From contig JAUJNX010000005.1 in NCBI GenBank assembly GCA_030447925.1, positions 62,001-126,000 of the forward strand: 64,000 nt of DNA, read 5' to 3'. Every line of letters begins with the position of its first letter. Positions within the stretch are counted from its first letter, which is position 1. Positions 55,220 through 64,000 of this stretch are shown piece by piece. The notes beneath the pieces are model-generated. The model made no database searches. It worked only from the letters and a program-made list of their open reading frames with translations, and was not told where the DNA came from. The translations under genes were made by a program, and so were the position numbers. Source of the stretch: Egibacteraceae bacterium (lineage in GTDB: Bacteria > Actinomycetota > Nitriliruptoria > Euzebyales > Egibacteraceae).

Positions 55220-56168
55220 GGCGTGTCCTGCGGATCCGTGGCCTTGGGCCGCGGGGGTGGTTGCGGGGTGTTTGAGGCGGTGGTGTCGATCATGCCGGGA
55301 TGGTCGGTCGAGGTGAGGTAACGGATCGAGCGTGGGCGCGGATCGAGCCGCTGCTGCCCGCGCACGGGCGGCGGGGCGGGCGGTGGCGTGACCACCGCCA
55401 GGTGCTCAATGCGATCTTGTGGAAGTTGCGGACCGGCGCGCCGTGGCGGGACCTGCCCGAACGCTACGGCCCGTGGAAGACCGCCCATGAGCGGCTGCGC
55501 CGCTGGACCGCCGACGGCACCTGGGAGCGGATCTTGGCCGAGGTGATCGTCAAAGACGACGCCGTCGGCGAGGTCGAATGGGTCATCAGCGTGGACTCCA
55601 GCAGCGTCCGGGCCCACCAGCACGCCGCTGGGGCCCTGGGGCTGCACCGACCCCGTCGACGCGCTCGCGGTCGACGGGGAAGCCCTCGGCCGGTCACGAG
55701 GAGGGCTGACCAGCAAGCTGCACCTGGCCGTCGACGCCGCCGGACTGCCGGTGGCGGTCACCCTGACCCCGGCCAGGCCGGCGACAACCCTCAACTGCTC
55801 GGCCTGATCGACACGCTGGCCGACCTGACCATCAACGGCCGTCGGGTCCGCGTGGGACGTGTGCTGGCCGACAAGGCCTACTCCCACCCCTGCACCCGCC
55901 GGGCGCTGCGCCGCCGCAAGATCAAGACCACCATCCCCGAACGCAGCGACCAGATCGCGGTCCGCCAACGCAAAGGCGCCCGCGGCGGACGGCCCTACGC
56001 CTTGACCGGACCCTGTACCGGCAGCGCAACGTCGTGGAACGCTGCTTCAACCGGCTCAAGCAGTTCCGCGACCTGGCCACCCGCTACGCCAAACGCGCCG
56101 CCTACTACCGCTCCGAAGTCCTCATCGCCTGCATCATCCTCCACCTCCGATGATCCGCAGGACAGGCC
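55220..56168 (+). mobile_element. IS5-family insertion sequence (IS427-like), 949 bp
   Basis: Terminal inverted repeats of 17 bp: GGCGTGTCCTGCGGATC on the left (55220-55236) and GATCCGCAGGACAGGCC on the right (56152-56168), one mismatch. A CTAG is repeated directly on both sides (55216-55219 and 56169-56172), the target type of this group. Contains one transposase gene. Confidence 0.9.
55300..56153 (+). pseudogene. IS5-family transposase (frameshifted)
   Basis: N-terminal LLPAHGRRGGRWRDHRQVLN and ILWKLRTGAPWRDLPERYGP; first catalytic aspartate in VISVDSSSVRAHQH; then in another frame GGLTSKLHLAVDAAGLP; back to LADKAYSHPCTRRALRRRKI with the second Asp; finally RQRNVVERCFNRLKQFRDLATRY with the Glu, and IACIILHLR. 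Three single-base losses (near 55630, 55775, 56010) are needed. One could be the programmed frameshift of this IS group; three imply decay or sequence error. Confidence 0.85.
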
Positions 56169-56275
56169 CTAGGCCGACGTCCACGCCAGGGCGTGGTGCG
56201 CCCTCGACGGATGGGCCACGCCGGGCGAGGGGGCCCGGGTCTGGCACGCCGGGGCGCGGGGGTCAAAGCTGCGGC

Positions 56276-56890
56276 ATGTCGTACTACGCCGAGCTCGGCC
56301 CCTGGGCGACGGGACTCGCCAACGTCCTGACCCCGGCCGCCGTGCTGCTGGTCGCCACGCGCCTGGCCGTCCTGGACACCCGCGCCCGCGGGCGCAACGC
56401 GTTCTGGTGGGGCGCCGCGGTGCTGTTCCTGGGGCCGCTGGGGTGGATCCCGTTCGGGTTCACCGCGATCGGGGACTGGCGCGCCGGCCGCCGGGGCCTG
56501 CTGCGCGGCGCCCGCGCGCCGCAGCTCGCCCTCGCGGCGCTGGCGGGCGCCGTGCTGCTGGCGGGCACGCTGCTCGGCGCCACGCGCGTGCAGGTCCCCG
56601 CCGGCTACGTGGAGCCGGGCGGGTACCTGGCGGGCGGCCAGTGCGGGCGCCCCGCCGACTTCCTGGCGCGGGAGAGCCGGTGGGGACCGCGCGAGGTGGA
56701 GGCCCTGCCGGACACGCCCGACGAGCGCGAGCTGTTCCGCATCCGCGAGGCGTGCACGTGGGCGTCCGCGCAGCGCCTCGTGGTCGCCTGGGGCCTGCTC
56801 GCCCTGGCCGGGCTCCTGACCGCCTGGGTGGCGGGGGAGCAGCGCGCCCGCACCGCGCGCGCACCGGCGGGAGTGGGGCTGCGCGCCTGA
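56276..56890 (+). CDS. Membrane protein of unknown function
   Basis: 204 residues with four helices: residues about 10-30, 40-60 (FWWGAAVLFLGPLGWIPFGF), 78-98 and a C-terminal one (VVAWGLLALAGLLTAWVAG). A 60-residue loop between the third and fourth contains two cysteines (GGQCGRPADF and REACTWASA), likely extracytoplasmic. No family recognised. Lies just after the IS element. Confidence 0.7.
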   Translation: MSYYAELGPWATGLANVLTPAAVLLVATRLAVLDTRARGRNAFWWGAAVLFLGPLGWIPFGFTAIGDWRAGRRGLLRGARAPQLALAALAGAVLLAGTLLGATRVQVPAGYVEPGGYLAGGQCGRPADFLARESRWGPREVEALPDTPDERELFRIREACTWASAQRLVVAWGLLALAGLLTAWVAGEQRARTARAPAGVGLRA

Positions 56891-57046
56891 CAGCGAGCAT
56901 GAGGTGGGGCCTGCCGCCAGTGGGCCATCCGTACCGGAACCGCGTGCATCGAGCCGTCGTCGCGTCCCACGACCCCTTGAGGGGATGGGGCCGCGCGTCT
57001 GTGGGAGTGCCTGCATCGGGCGGGAGTGAACGGACGAGGAGCGGCC

Positions 57047-57985
57047 ATGCGAAGAGGATCTCGGCACTATCTGGCGGTCCTGGCCGTCGCGGCGCTGGCC
57101 TTGGGCGCCTGCGACGAGCTGGAGGGGCAGCCGGTCGTGTCCGTCCAGCCACCGGGACCTGGCGACACCGGCCCGGCGCCGACTCCACCGCCGGGGGACA
57201 CCGCCGCGTCGCCGGAGGCCGAGCCGTCGCCGGAGGCCGAGCCGTCGCCGGAGGCCGAGCCGTCGCCCGAGGCCACGGACTCGCCCGGGACCCCCACGCC
57301 ATCCGAGGAGGGTCCGCCGCGAGGAGCGGGCGGAGGTGACGGGTTCCACGAGGGCTTCGAGAACGGCCTGGCGTCGACCTGGAACGCGCAGTTCTGCTGC
57401 CAGCACTCCAGCAGGTTCGTGACCTCCCCCGTGCGCGCGGGTGCCCGGGCGCTGGAGATCACCTACCGGCCCTCGGACGGCGAGCGGGCCGAGATCGCGG
57501 GCGACTCGGTGGACCGGAACCGGCCGACCACGTTCTCGTTCAGCGTCTTCCTCCCCCAGGACTTCGCGCCGCAGTCGAAGGACCACTTCATCTTCCAGGC
57601 CCACTCCTCCAAGCCTCACGGGGGTCTGGGCGGCCCGAACCTCGGGATCCAGGTCGTCGACGACCAGTGGCAGGTGTGGCGCCGCTGGTCGGACCACCCG
57701 CAGATGACCAAGCGCAGCCAGGGCACCACCGAGACGACGCGGGTGGGCGCCTTCGCGACGGGGCGCTGGACCGACTTCGTCATCCAGATCGACCGCTGGT
57801 CCACGGGCGACGATGGGGTGACCAAGGTCTACGTCGACGGCGAGCTGGTCCACGACGTCCGTGGCGGCAACATGTACAACCGCCAGCTCGGCCCCTACCC
57901 GAAGTTCGGCATCTACGGCGGCGACCCGTTGCGCTTCAGCCGGACCCTGTACTACGACGAGATTTCGGTCGTCCAGGGTCCCTGA
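57047..57985 (+). CDS. Lipoprotein of the heparin lyase I-like (polysaccharide lyase) family
   Basis: 312 residues. A lipobox ALGAC at about residue 22, a linker with SPEAEP repeats (about 55-75), then a jelly-roll domain (about 100-312): GFHEGFENGLASTWNAQFCC, ITYRPSDGERAEIAG, FSFSVFLPQDF, GRWTDFVIQIDRWSTGDDGV, VYVDGELVHDVRGG and YPKFGIYGG. This matches Polysacc_lyase (PF14099) proteins that bind or cleave acidic glycans. The catalytic residues were not verified. Confidence 0.83.
   Translation: MRRGSRHYLAVLAVAALALGACDELEGQPVVSVQPPGPGDTGPAPTPPPGDTAASPEAEPSPEAEPSPEAEPSPEATDSPGTPTPSEEGPPRGAGGGDGFHEGFENGLASTWNAQFCCQHSSRFVTSPVRAGARALEITYRPSDGERAEIAGDSVDRNRPTTFSFSVFLPQDFAPQSKDHFIFQAHSSKPHGGLGGPNLGIQVVDDQWQVWRRWSDHPQMTKRSQGTTETTRVGAFATGRWTDFVIQIDRWSTGDDGVTKVYVDGELVHDVRGGNMYNRQLGPYPKFGIYGGDPLRFSRTLYYDEISVVQGP
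57208..57261 (+). repeat. 18-bp coding minisatellite, three units
   Basis: Three identical 18-bp units (GTCGCCGGAGGCCGAGCC) plus a degenerate fourth encode the SPEAEP linker repeats. In-frame copy number could vary by slippage. Confidence 0.85.
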
Positions 57986-57997
57986 GCAGGTGATTCA

Positions 57998-58034
57998 CCG
58001 CACCGGCACGCCCCCCGGGGGCGTGCCGGTGCGG
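57998..58034. terminator. Strong bidirectional terminator
   Basis: CCGCACCGGCACGCCCCC pairs with GGGGGCGTGCCGGTGCGG (18-bp stem) between the convergent lyase and fbaA genes. Confidence 0.8.
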
Positions 58035-58036
58035 GC

Positions 58037-59065
<1,029 letters not shown>

Positions 59066-59069
59066 GTCC

Positions 59070-59546
59070 CTAGGCCTCCCCGGCCAGCGCCCGCACGGTG
59101 GCGAGCGACTTCTCCGACTGCTGCTTGGCCTGGATCCTGGCGAACACCGCGGCGACCTTGCCGTCGGGGTCGACCACCACGGAGGACCGGATGATCCCCT
59201 CCGAGACCCGGCCGTACATCTTCTTCTCGCCCCAGGCGCCGTAGGCGTCGATGACCGTGCGGTCGGGGTCGCCCAGCAGGCGGTGGGGCAGGTCGTACTT
59301 GCCCGCGAACGCCGTCATCGCACCCTGCTCGTCGGGGGAGATGCCGACGACCTCGGCCCCCAGCTCGCCGAACTCCGCCCAGTGGTCGCGGATGTCGCAC
59401 GCCTGGGTGGTGCAGCCCGGCGTGTCAGCCTTCGGGAAGAAGTACACGACGACCGGCCGGCCGCGGTGCTCCTCCAGCGACCAGACCTGGCCGTCCTGGT
59501 CCGGCAGGCTGATCGCCGGTGCCGGATCCCCCACGCTGACCTTCAT
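59070..59546 (-). CDS. bcp: Thioredoxin-dependent peroxiredoxin (BCP type)
   Basis: 158 residues. Peroxidatic cysteine in KADTPGCTTQACDIRDHW, with the resolving cysteine five residues later; PxxxTxxC-type active site; SVVVDPDGKVAAVF at the end. It reduces hydroperoxides. GGGAGG upstream of the ATG. First gene of the bcp-fbaA operon. Confidence 0.93.
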   Translation of the reverse strand: MKVSVGDPAPAISLPDQDGQVWSLEEHRGRPVVVYFFPKADTPGCTTQACDIRDHWAEFGELGAEVVGISPDEQGAMTAFAGKYDLPHRLLGDPDRTVIDAYGAWGEKKMYGRVSEGIIRSSVVVDPDGKVAAVFARIQAKQQSEKSLATVRALAGEA

Positions 59547-59642
59547 CGCCCGTCCTCCCCCGCCGCGCTCTGCGGCTCCGCGGGGGACGCTACCCTGCGG
59601 GCCGATGAGGATCCCGCCCGTCCGCCACCGCACCGACTGACG

Positions 59643-59933
59643 GTGGACCCCGCCAACTCCGTCCGCGCCTACGTGGAGGACCTGCACCGGCGCGCCCGGC
59701 AGGGCGACGACCTCGCCCGCCTCGACGCCCAGCTGCTGTCCAGCCCGGAGCCCATGGCCCGGATGCGCCTGGTCGACGAGCGCCGCCGGGTCGTCGAGGT
59801 CCGCCGGGCGCTGGAGGAGGCGTTCGTCGCCGCGGCCGCCGACTGGGCCGCGGCCGAGAACGTCCGGCGCGCCGCCTTCCTGGCCGAGGGCGTCCCCGAG
59901 GCCCTGCTGGACCGCGCGGACGTCCCCGACTAG
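59643..59933 (+). CDS. Small helical protein of unknown function
   Basis: 96 residues, nearly all helix: VRAYVEDLHRRARQGDDLAR, ARMRLVDERRRVVEVRRALE, FVAAAADWAAAENVRRAAFL. GTG start. A TACCCT element (59591) 8 nt before an ATG at 59605 opens an 11-codon frame (MRIPPVRHRTD) whose TGA is 2 nt before this GTG, a possible upstream leader ORF. Function unknown. Confidence 0.6.
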   Translation: MDPANSVRAYVEDLHRRARQGDDLARLDAQLLSSPEPMARMRLVDERRRVVEVRRALEEAFVAAAADWAAAENVRRAAFLAEGVPEALLDRADVPD

Positions 59934-60106
59934 GCCGTCGGGTCGGTCGGGGCGGGGCCGGGGGTGGGCACGCCGGGGTCCGGCGCGGGCGTCGGCACGC
60001 CCGGGTCGGGCAGGGGCGTCGGCTGGCCGGGGTCCGGCACGCCGGGGGGTCCCGGGGCGGGAGCGGGCTCGGTCGGGGGCACGATGGCGGTGATCATGGC
60101 CCCCGG

Positions 60107-60132
60107 CGTACCCGGGCGGCCGTCCGGGTACG
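60107..60132. promoter_or_regulatory. Inverted repeat upstream of ppa
   Basis: CGTACCCGG and CCGGGTACG, 9-bp arms with an 8-nt gap, 11 bp before the ppa start and over its leader. Half-sites resemble the CTACCCG motif, but spacing differs. It could be an operator or a hairpin masking the ribosome site. Confidence 0.45.
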
Positions 60133-60143
60133 CGGAGGGGCAC

Positions 60144-60650
60144 ATGGACGACGTCATCGAGCTCTACGTCGAGATCCCCAAGGGGTCGCGCAACAAGTAC
60201 GAGTGGGACCCGGCGGTGCGGCGCCTGCGCCTGGACCGCATGCTGTTCACCGCGGTGCAGTACCCCGGCGACTACGGGTTCGTCCTGGACACCTTCGGCG
60301 GGGACGGCGACCCGCTGGACGCCATGGCGATCCTGGGCGAACCGACGTTCCCCGGCATCAGCATCTACATGCGCGTCCTCGGCGCGTTCTACATGAGCGA
60401 CGACAAGGGCCGGGACACCAAGATCATCGGCGTCCCCGACAGCGACCCGCGCTGGTCGGACCTGCGCGATCTCTCCGACGTGCCCCGCCACCTGCTCGAC
60501 GAGATCGCGCACTTCTTCTCCATCTACAAGGACCTGGAGCAGAAGAAGGTCACCGTCGAGGGCTGGGGGGACAAGGCCGAGGCGATGTCGGAGATCGCCC
60601 GCGACCACGAGACCTTCCGGACCATGGACAACCCGCCCGCGATGCCCTGA
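60144..60650 (+). CDS. ppa: Inorganic pyrophosphatase
   Basis: 168 residues, family I. EIPKGSRNKYEWD, YPGDYGFVLDTFGGDGDPLDAM with the metal aspartates, and IYKDLEQKKVTVEGW are complete. It hydrolyses pyrophosphate to drive biosynthesis. CGGAGGGG lies before the ATG. Confidence 0.95.
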   Translation: MDDVIELYVEIPKGSRNKYEWDPAVRRLRLDRMLFTAVQYPGDYGFVLDTFGGDGDPLDAMAILGEPTFPGISIYMRVLGAFYMSDDKGRDTKIIGVPDSDPRWSDLRDLSDVPRHLLDEIAHFFSIYKDLEQKKVTVEGWGDKAEAMSEIARDHETFRTMDNPPAMP

Positions 60651-60699
60651 TCGTCCGGCTTACACTCCAGCGCACCCGCCTGACCCGAAGGAGCCGGAG

Positions 60700-61260
60700 A
60701 TGCCGCCCCAGCGCCGCAGGATCGACCGCGTGGCCGCGCCGGACCTGCTCGAGGGGCTGCCAGGGCGCCCGCTCGAGGAGGTCCGCGCCCTGCGCGACGA
60801 GGCGCGCGAGGAGGAGTCGCGGCTGTCGTTCCACCGCCGGCTGGTCCAGGCGCGCCTGGACATCGTGCGGGCGGCGATCACCCGCCGGGAGGCCGGCGAC
60901 GACACCGCCGACACCCGGCTGCTGGGCGACCTGCCCGAGGTCCTCGCCGACGAGCCCCCGCCCTCCCCCCGGGTCGAGCTGCGCGCGACGCCGATGCACG
61001 CCCCCGACGACGCCGGCCGGCGTGGCGACGACGTCCTGGCCGACCCGTCGCTGGGCCGCCTGCCCGACCTCGACGTCGACGCCCTCCACGCCCTCGCCGA
61101 CCGGCTGGCCGACGAGGAGCGGAAGGTCTCGGCGCTGCGCGCGCGGGTCATCGAGGCGCTCGACGGGCTGCAGGGCGAGCTGGTCCGCCGTTACGCGCAG
61201 GACCCGGCCGCGGTCGAGCAGGCGCTGGCCCGCGCCGTCGACCGCGCCCGCCTGGGGTGA
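60700..61260 (+). CDS. rsiG: RsiG-family c-di-GMP-responsive anti-sigma factor
   Basis: 186 residues, mainly two long helices. The RsiG c-di-GMP signature E(X)3S(X)2R(X)3Q(X)3D is exact in ESRLSFHRRLVQARLD (about residues 40-55). A second copy near 140-155, ERKVSALRARVIEALD, has Ile where Gln is expected. In Streptomyces, RsiG binds c-di-GMP and sequesters the sporulation sigma factor WhiG; no whiG-like gene is in this window. TTACACT at about 60660 suggests the promoter. Confidence 0.8.
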   Translation: MPPQRRRIDRVAAPDLLEGLPGRPLEEVRALRDEAREEESRLSFHRRLVQARLDIVRAAITRREAGDDTADTRLLGDLPEVLADEPPPSPRVELRATPMHAPDDAGRRGDDVLADPSLGRLPDLDVDALHALADRLADEERKVSALRARVIEALDGLQGELVRRYAQDPAAVEQALARAVDRARLG

Positions 61261-61271
61261 CGGCGGGCGCG

Positions 61272-61277
61272 TAGGGT
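61272..61277 (+). promoter_or_regulatory. -10 element of leaderless promoter (TAGGGT)
   Basis: TAGGGT lies exactly 6 nt before the GTG at 61284, the spacing seen for several other genes in the window. Confidence 0.6.
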
Positions 61278-61283
61278 GCGGGC

Positions 61284-62279
61284 GTGACCGCTTCCGCTCC
61301 CGTCCTGGCCCGCGTCGTGCGCGACGGCGTGGTCGAGTCCGCCCACCGGGGGACCCTGGTCGTGGCGGACGCCGGCGGGCGGGTGCTGGGCGGGATCGGG
61401 GACGTGGCGCGGCCGGTGTATGTCCGCAGCGCGGCCAAGCCCTTCCAGGCCGTCGGGACGCTGGCGCTGCTGGACCGCGCGGGGGTGGCGCTGCCCTCGG
61501 AGGGGCTGGCGATCGCCTGCGCCTCGCACGTGGGCGGGGACGCCCACCAGATCGAGGCGGCACACCTGCTGGCGCTGGCGGGCCTGGACGAGTCCGCCCT
61601 GCGCTGCCCGCCCGCCTGGCCCGACGACCGCGCCACGCTCATCGACCAGGGGCGCCGCGAGCGGCTCGCCCACAACTGCTCGGGCAAGCACGCGGCCTTC
61701 CTGCTGGCGGCGGTCAGCGCGGGCGAGGACCCCGCGCGCTACCTGGACACCGGCAGCGAGATCCAGGGTGCGGCCCGCGACGCGCTGTGGGCGACGACCG
61801 ACGCCGAGCCGACCGGCCCCGGGGTCGACGGCTGCGGCGCGCCGGCGTGGCTGCTGCCGCTGGCCGCCCTGGCCACCGGTTTCGCCCGCCTGGCCGCGGG
61901 GAGCCACGGGCTGGAGCGTGTGCGCCGGGCCATGCGCGCCCACCCCGACCTGGTCGGCGGTGCCACCACCCAGGACACCCGGCTCATGGAGGCCGACGGC
62001 CGGGTGGTGGCCAAGCGCGGCGCCGAGGGCGTGCTGGCGGCGGGCCTCGCGGTGGGCGGGCGCCCCCTGGGCATCGCGGTGAAGGTCGAGGACGGGTCGG
62101 AGCGCGGGGCGGGACCCGCGGTCGCGGCGGTCCTCGGGCAGATGGGCGCGCGGGTGCCGGGGCGGGTGCGCGCGCCGGTCGTGCTCGGCGGCGGCGAGCC
62201 CCACGGCCGCGTGGAGGTCGACCCGGCCGTCGTTGCACTACCGCTTGCAACTGTTTACCATAGTGCTAGCGACGGCTAG
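61284..62279 (+). CDS. Asparaginase (ReAV/Asparaginase_II type)
   Basis: 331 residues of the family of thermolabile/plant-symbiont type asparaginases (PF06089). VYVRSAAKPFQAVG holds the Ser-x-x-Lys nucleophile pair, HNCSGKHAAFLLAA and DGCGAPAWLLPL the conserved cysteines. It hydrolyses asparagine to aspartate and ammonia. Its last 50 bp are A+T-richer than the rest and contain the promoter of the next gene. Confidence 0.87.
   Translation: MTASAPVLARVVRDGVVESAHRGTLVVADAGGRVLGGIGDVARPVYVRSAAKPFQAVGTLALLDRAGVALPSEGLAIACASHVGGDAHQIEAAHLLALAGLDESALRCPPAWPDDRATLIDQGRRERLAHNCSGKHAAFLLAAVSAGEDPARYLDTGSEIQGAARDALWATTDAEPTGPGVDGCGAPAWLLPLAALATGFARLAAGSHGLERVRRAMRAHPDLVGGATTQDTRLMEADGRVVAKRGAEGVLAAGLAVGGRPLGIAVKVEDGSERGAGPAVAAVLGQMGARVPGRVRAPVVLGGGEPHGRVEVDPAVVALPLATVYHSASDG
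62232..62261 (+). promoter_or_regulatory. Promoter and operator of the XRE gene inside the asparaginase 3' end
   Basis: TTGCAC (62233-62238), 17 bp, TACCAT (62256-62261). The -35 is covered by the inverted repeat GTTGCA...TGCAAC (62232-62251). A GCTAGC pair follows at 62265-62280. Probably autoregulated by the XRE protein. Confidence 0.65.
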
Positions 62280-62312
62280 CAGAGCGGCCGTCTCGACGGG
62301 GAGGGCCGCACC

Positions 62313-62708
62313 GTGGACGCGAAGGACGCCGCATCGACGGCGCTGCGCGACCTCGGCGGCTTCATCCGGGAGCAGCGCACCGCCGCGCAGCTGAGCGTCC
62401 GCAACCTGGCCGCGCAGGCGGGGGTGAGCAACCCCTACCTGTCCCAGATCGAACGCGGGCTGCGCCGCCCGTCGGCCGAGATCCTCCAGTCGATCGCCAG
62501 GGCGCTGCAGATCAGCGCGGAGACCCTCTACGTCAAGGCGGGGATCCTGGAGGAGCGCGAGCCCGGCGACGACCTGGTCGCGCACATCCTCGCCGACCCC
62601 CACCTGCTGGAGGGGCAGCGGCGCGCGCTGGTCGAGGTCTACCTGTCGTTCCGCCGTGAGGCCGACCTGCGGCCCGCGGCCACCACCGCCACCGAGGAGA
62701 CATCGTGA
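62313..62708 (+). CDS. XRE-family transcriptional regulator
   Basis: 131 residues. Helix-turn-helix about 15-70: LGGFIREQRTAAQLSVRNLA, then AQAGVSNPYLSQIERGLRRP, then ILQSIARALQISAETLYVKA. This is the pattern of Mycobacterium Rv0474, which precedes hbhA. GTG start. Its TGA overlaps the next GTG as GTGA. Confidence 0.88.
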   Translation: MDAKDAASTALRDLGGFIREQRTAAQLSVRNLAAQAGVSNPYLSQIERGLRRPSAEILQSIARALQISAETLYVKAGILEEREPGDDLVAHILADPHLLEGQRRALVEVYLSFRREADLRPAATTATEETS

Positions 62709-63316
62709 CCACCAAGAACGTGCAGTCCGAGGCCGAGAAGACCAAGGCCCAGGCCGAGGCGACCGAGCGCGCCGCCGAGCAGACCCTGCGCACCGCGCGC
62801 AACCAGGCCGGCAAGGCCGCCGCGACCGTGGAGGAGCAGGCCCGCAACACCGCCCGCGCCGCCGAGAAGACCGCGGAGCGCGCCCAGCGCACCGTCAGCA
62901 CCGCGCTGGTCGACGCCGCCTACGCGACCGTCGGGCTCACCGAGACCACCGTCGCCTTCTTGCGCTCGCTGCCCCGCTACGTCGTCCGCACCGGGCAGAC
63001 CGACCTCCGCCAGGCCGTCACCCGCGGCTACGACGACCTGACCGTCCGCGGGCGCCGCGTCGTGGACGCGATCGCGGAGGCCCCCGCGACCCAGCGCGCG
63101 GTCGAGCAGTCCAAGTCCGCCCGCGAGCAGCTGCGCACCGCCCGCGGCCAGTTCCGCCGCGCCGGTGCCGAGGTCGCCGAGGCCGCGGGCGACACCGCCA
63201 CCGCCACCGCCACCGCCGCGACCGAGGTCGGCAGCCACGTCGACACCCCCGACCAGGTCGTCGTCGAGGTCGGCACCGAGACCGGCACCAAGGCGAAGGC
63301 CAAGGCCACCAAGTAG
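62705..63316 (+). CDS. HbhA-like coiled-coil protein
   Basis: 203 residues. A coiled-coil N-terminus (AEKTKAQAEATERAAEQTLR, then ARAAEKTAERAQRTVS), a short hydrophobic stretch (ALVDAAYATVGLTETTVAFL), a second helical region, and a lysine/alanine C-terminus (KAKAKATK). In order with the XRE gene it corresponds to heparin-binding haemagglutinin of mycobacteria, but the Lys-rich tail is much shorter. Surface or lipid-domain association is likely. Confidence 0.72.
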   Translation: MTTKNVQSEAEKTKAQAEATERAAEQTLRTARNQAGKAAATVEEQARNTARAAEKTAERAQRTVSTALVDAAYATVGLTETTVAFLRSLPRYVVRTGQTDLRQAVTRGYDDLTVRGRRVVDAIAEAPATQRAVEQSKSAREQLRTARGQFRRAGAEVAEAAGDTATATATAATEVGSHVDTPDQVVVEVGTETGTKAKAKATK

Positions 63317-63348
63317 GCCCCACCACCGAGGCGCCACCGCACCGAACC

Positions 63349-63376
63349 GGCGGGCCGCCCTCCGGGGCGGCCCGCC
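63349..63376. terminator. Bidirectional terminator hairpin
   Basis: GGCGGGCCGCCC and GGGCGGCCCGCC with loop TCCG, between the convergent HbhA-like and methyltransferase genes. Confidence 0.7.
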
Positions 63377-63394
63377 GCATCGTGGACCGCGGCC

Positions 63395-64000
63395 TCAGGC
63401 GGGCTTCCGCGCCCGGAGCGTGTAGGTGTGCGGCAGCCGCTCGGGCCGGTCGGACAGCCGCCACTCGGCGAGCCCGACCCGCTCCATCAGCCCTGGCAGC
63501 GCCTCCCACGGCACGCTGTCGTGCTCGACCAGGCCCGTGAGCTGCAGCCCGGCGTCCAGCACGGCGGTGACGATCTCACCGAGCCCGTGGTTCCACTCCA
63601 GGGTCCGGTTGTGCGTGAACGCGACGTCGGTCTGCACGTAGGTTCCCGGATCGTCCCAGACGGTGGGTTGCTCGCGCTCGACGTACGGGTGCTCGATCGC
63701 GAGCACCCCGTCGCCGCGGACGTCGTCCAGGGCCCACAGCACCGGATGCCCCTCCCGCAGAAACAGCCGGCCGCCGGGACGCAGCAGGGCGGCGACGACC
63801 TGCGCCCAGCGGCGGACGCTCGGCAACCAGCACAGCGCACCGATGCCGGTGAAGACCAGGTCGAACTGCTCGCCGCCCAGTACGTCGACCGCGGCGTAGA
63901 CGTCGGCCTCGACGAAGTCGACGTCGTCACCGGTGCGCGCGACCAGTGCCCGCGCCTGCTCCAGCGACGCGGGCGAGAAGTCGAGCCCCGTCATCCTGGC
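63395..64000 (-). CDS. Class I SAM-dependent methyltransferase (5' end outside window)
   Basis: About 200 C-terminal residues. The end of the SAM domain is visible: TGLDFSPASLEQARALV (motif II), VDFVEADVYAAVDVL, FDLVFTGIGALCWLPSVRRW (motif IV region) and LLRPGGRLFLREGHPVLWAL (motif VI). The glycine-rich motif I lies beyond the window edge. Substrate unknown. Confidence 0.85.
   Translation of the reverse strand, partial: ARMTGLDFSPASLEQARALVARTGDDVDFVEADVYAAVDVLGGEQFDLVFTGIGALCWLPSVRRWAQVVAALLRPGGRLFLREGHPVLWALDDVRGDGVLAIEHPYVEREQPTVWDDPGTYVQTDVAFTHNRTLEWNHGLGEIVTAVLDAGLQLTGLVEHDSVPWEALPGLMERVGLAEWRLSDRPERLPHTYTLRARKPA

Noticed and set aside
55300..56153. Programmed frameshifting as full explanation of the transposase
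   Set aside because: Members of this IS group can use one frameshift, but three independent 1-bp losses are needed here, including one inside a conserved motif (LTPGQAGD region).
59936..60092. Proline-rich minus-strand frame upstream of ppa
   Set aside because: It consists of short GC-rich repeats (PDPGVPTPAP-like), has no start context or domain, and lies over the ppa leader. I see only low-complexity repeats here.

Overview
The window is about 75% G+C and reads as a chromosomal segment of a high-GC actinobacterium. Lineage clues are mycothiol synthase (mshD) beside a GlnR-type regulator, an RsiG-family anti-sigma protein with the c-di-GMP motif, an HbhA-like protein behind its XRE regulator, a CoxI-CoxIII fusion, and many leaderless TANNNT-N6-start promoters. 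A deep-branching class such as Nitriliruptoria is a guess only. Most genes are packed tightly, with GTGA, ATGA or TGATG overlaps inside operons and convergent overlaps between them.

Layout. 0-17 kb: small metabolic and regulatory units, including two unrelated TetR/medium-chain dehydrogenase pairs with visible operators, a VIT-type transporter, maleylacetate reductase, Lrp plus 4-hydroxyphenylpyruvate dioxygenase, an FMN-reductase/GNAT fusion, PAQR, DUF2252 and a PAS histidine kinase. 17-21.3 kb: a disturbed region with a 696-bp, nearly identical inverted duplication around an ECF sigma factor, then three broken genes (XRE/TPR regulator, DHFR-like reductase, SGNH hydrolase). 21.4-25.9 kb: cytochrome c oxidase operon (II, I-III fusion, small membrane protein, CtaG). 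25.8-36.7 kb: envelope and stress genes (DUF421, MscS, channel-like protein, general stress protein, SpoIIE phosphatase, fasciclin lipoprotein, ABC exporter, histidine kinase plus NarL-type response regulator). An 18-bp palindrome related to CTACCCGnnnCGGGTAG recurs through this part. 36.7-38 kb: transposase scrap, an atypical small gene and two tRNA genes (Asp, Lys), the latter overlapping the fur stop codon. 38-44.5 kb: fur, mshD, a GNAT protein, glnR, then a MoaD-membrane gene and an operon of HTH-TusA-like, TusB-, TusD- and DsrF-like proteins, all apparently without the catalytic cysteines of sulfur relays. 44.5-51.5 kb: secreted vanadium haloperoxidase, a 32-residue membrane microprotein, a secreted sugar-dehydrogenase-like propeller, a GT87-like protein and a second sigma/anti-sigma pair. 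51.5-64 kb: core metabolism (zwf-gnd, YgfZ, fbaA-bcp, ppa), an IS5-family element inserted exactly at the ygfZ stop codon, a polysaccharide-lyase lipoprotein, RsiG, asparaginase, XRE-HbhA and a truncated methyltransferase.

Caution on quality. At least a dozen genes are interrupted by apparent single-base deletions, mostly at G or C runs, including the transposase and both duplication arms. Uncorrected sequencing indels are a serious alternative to real decay, so every pseudogene call here is provisional.
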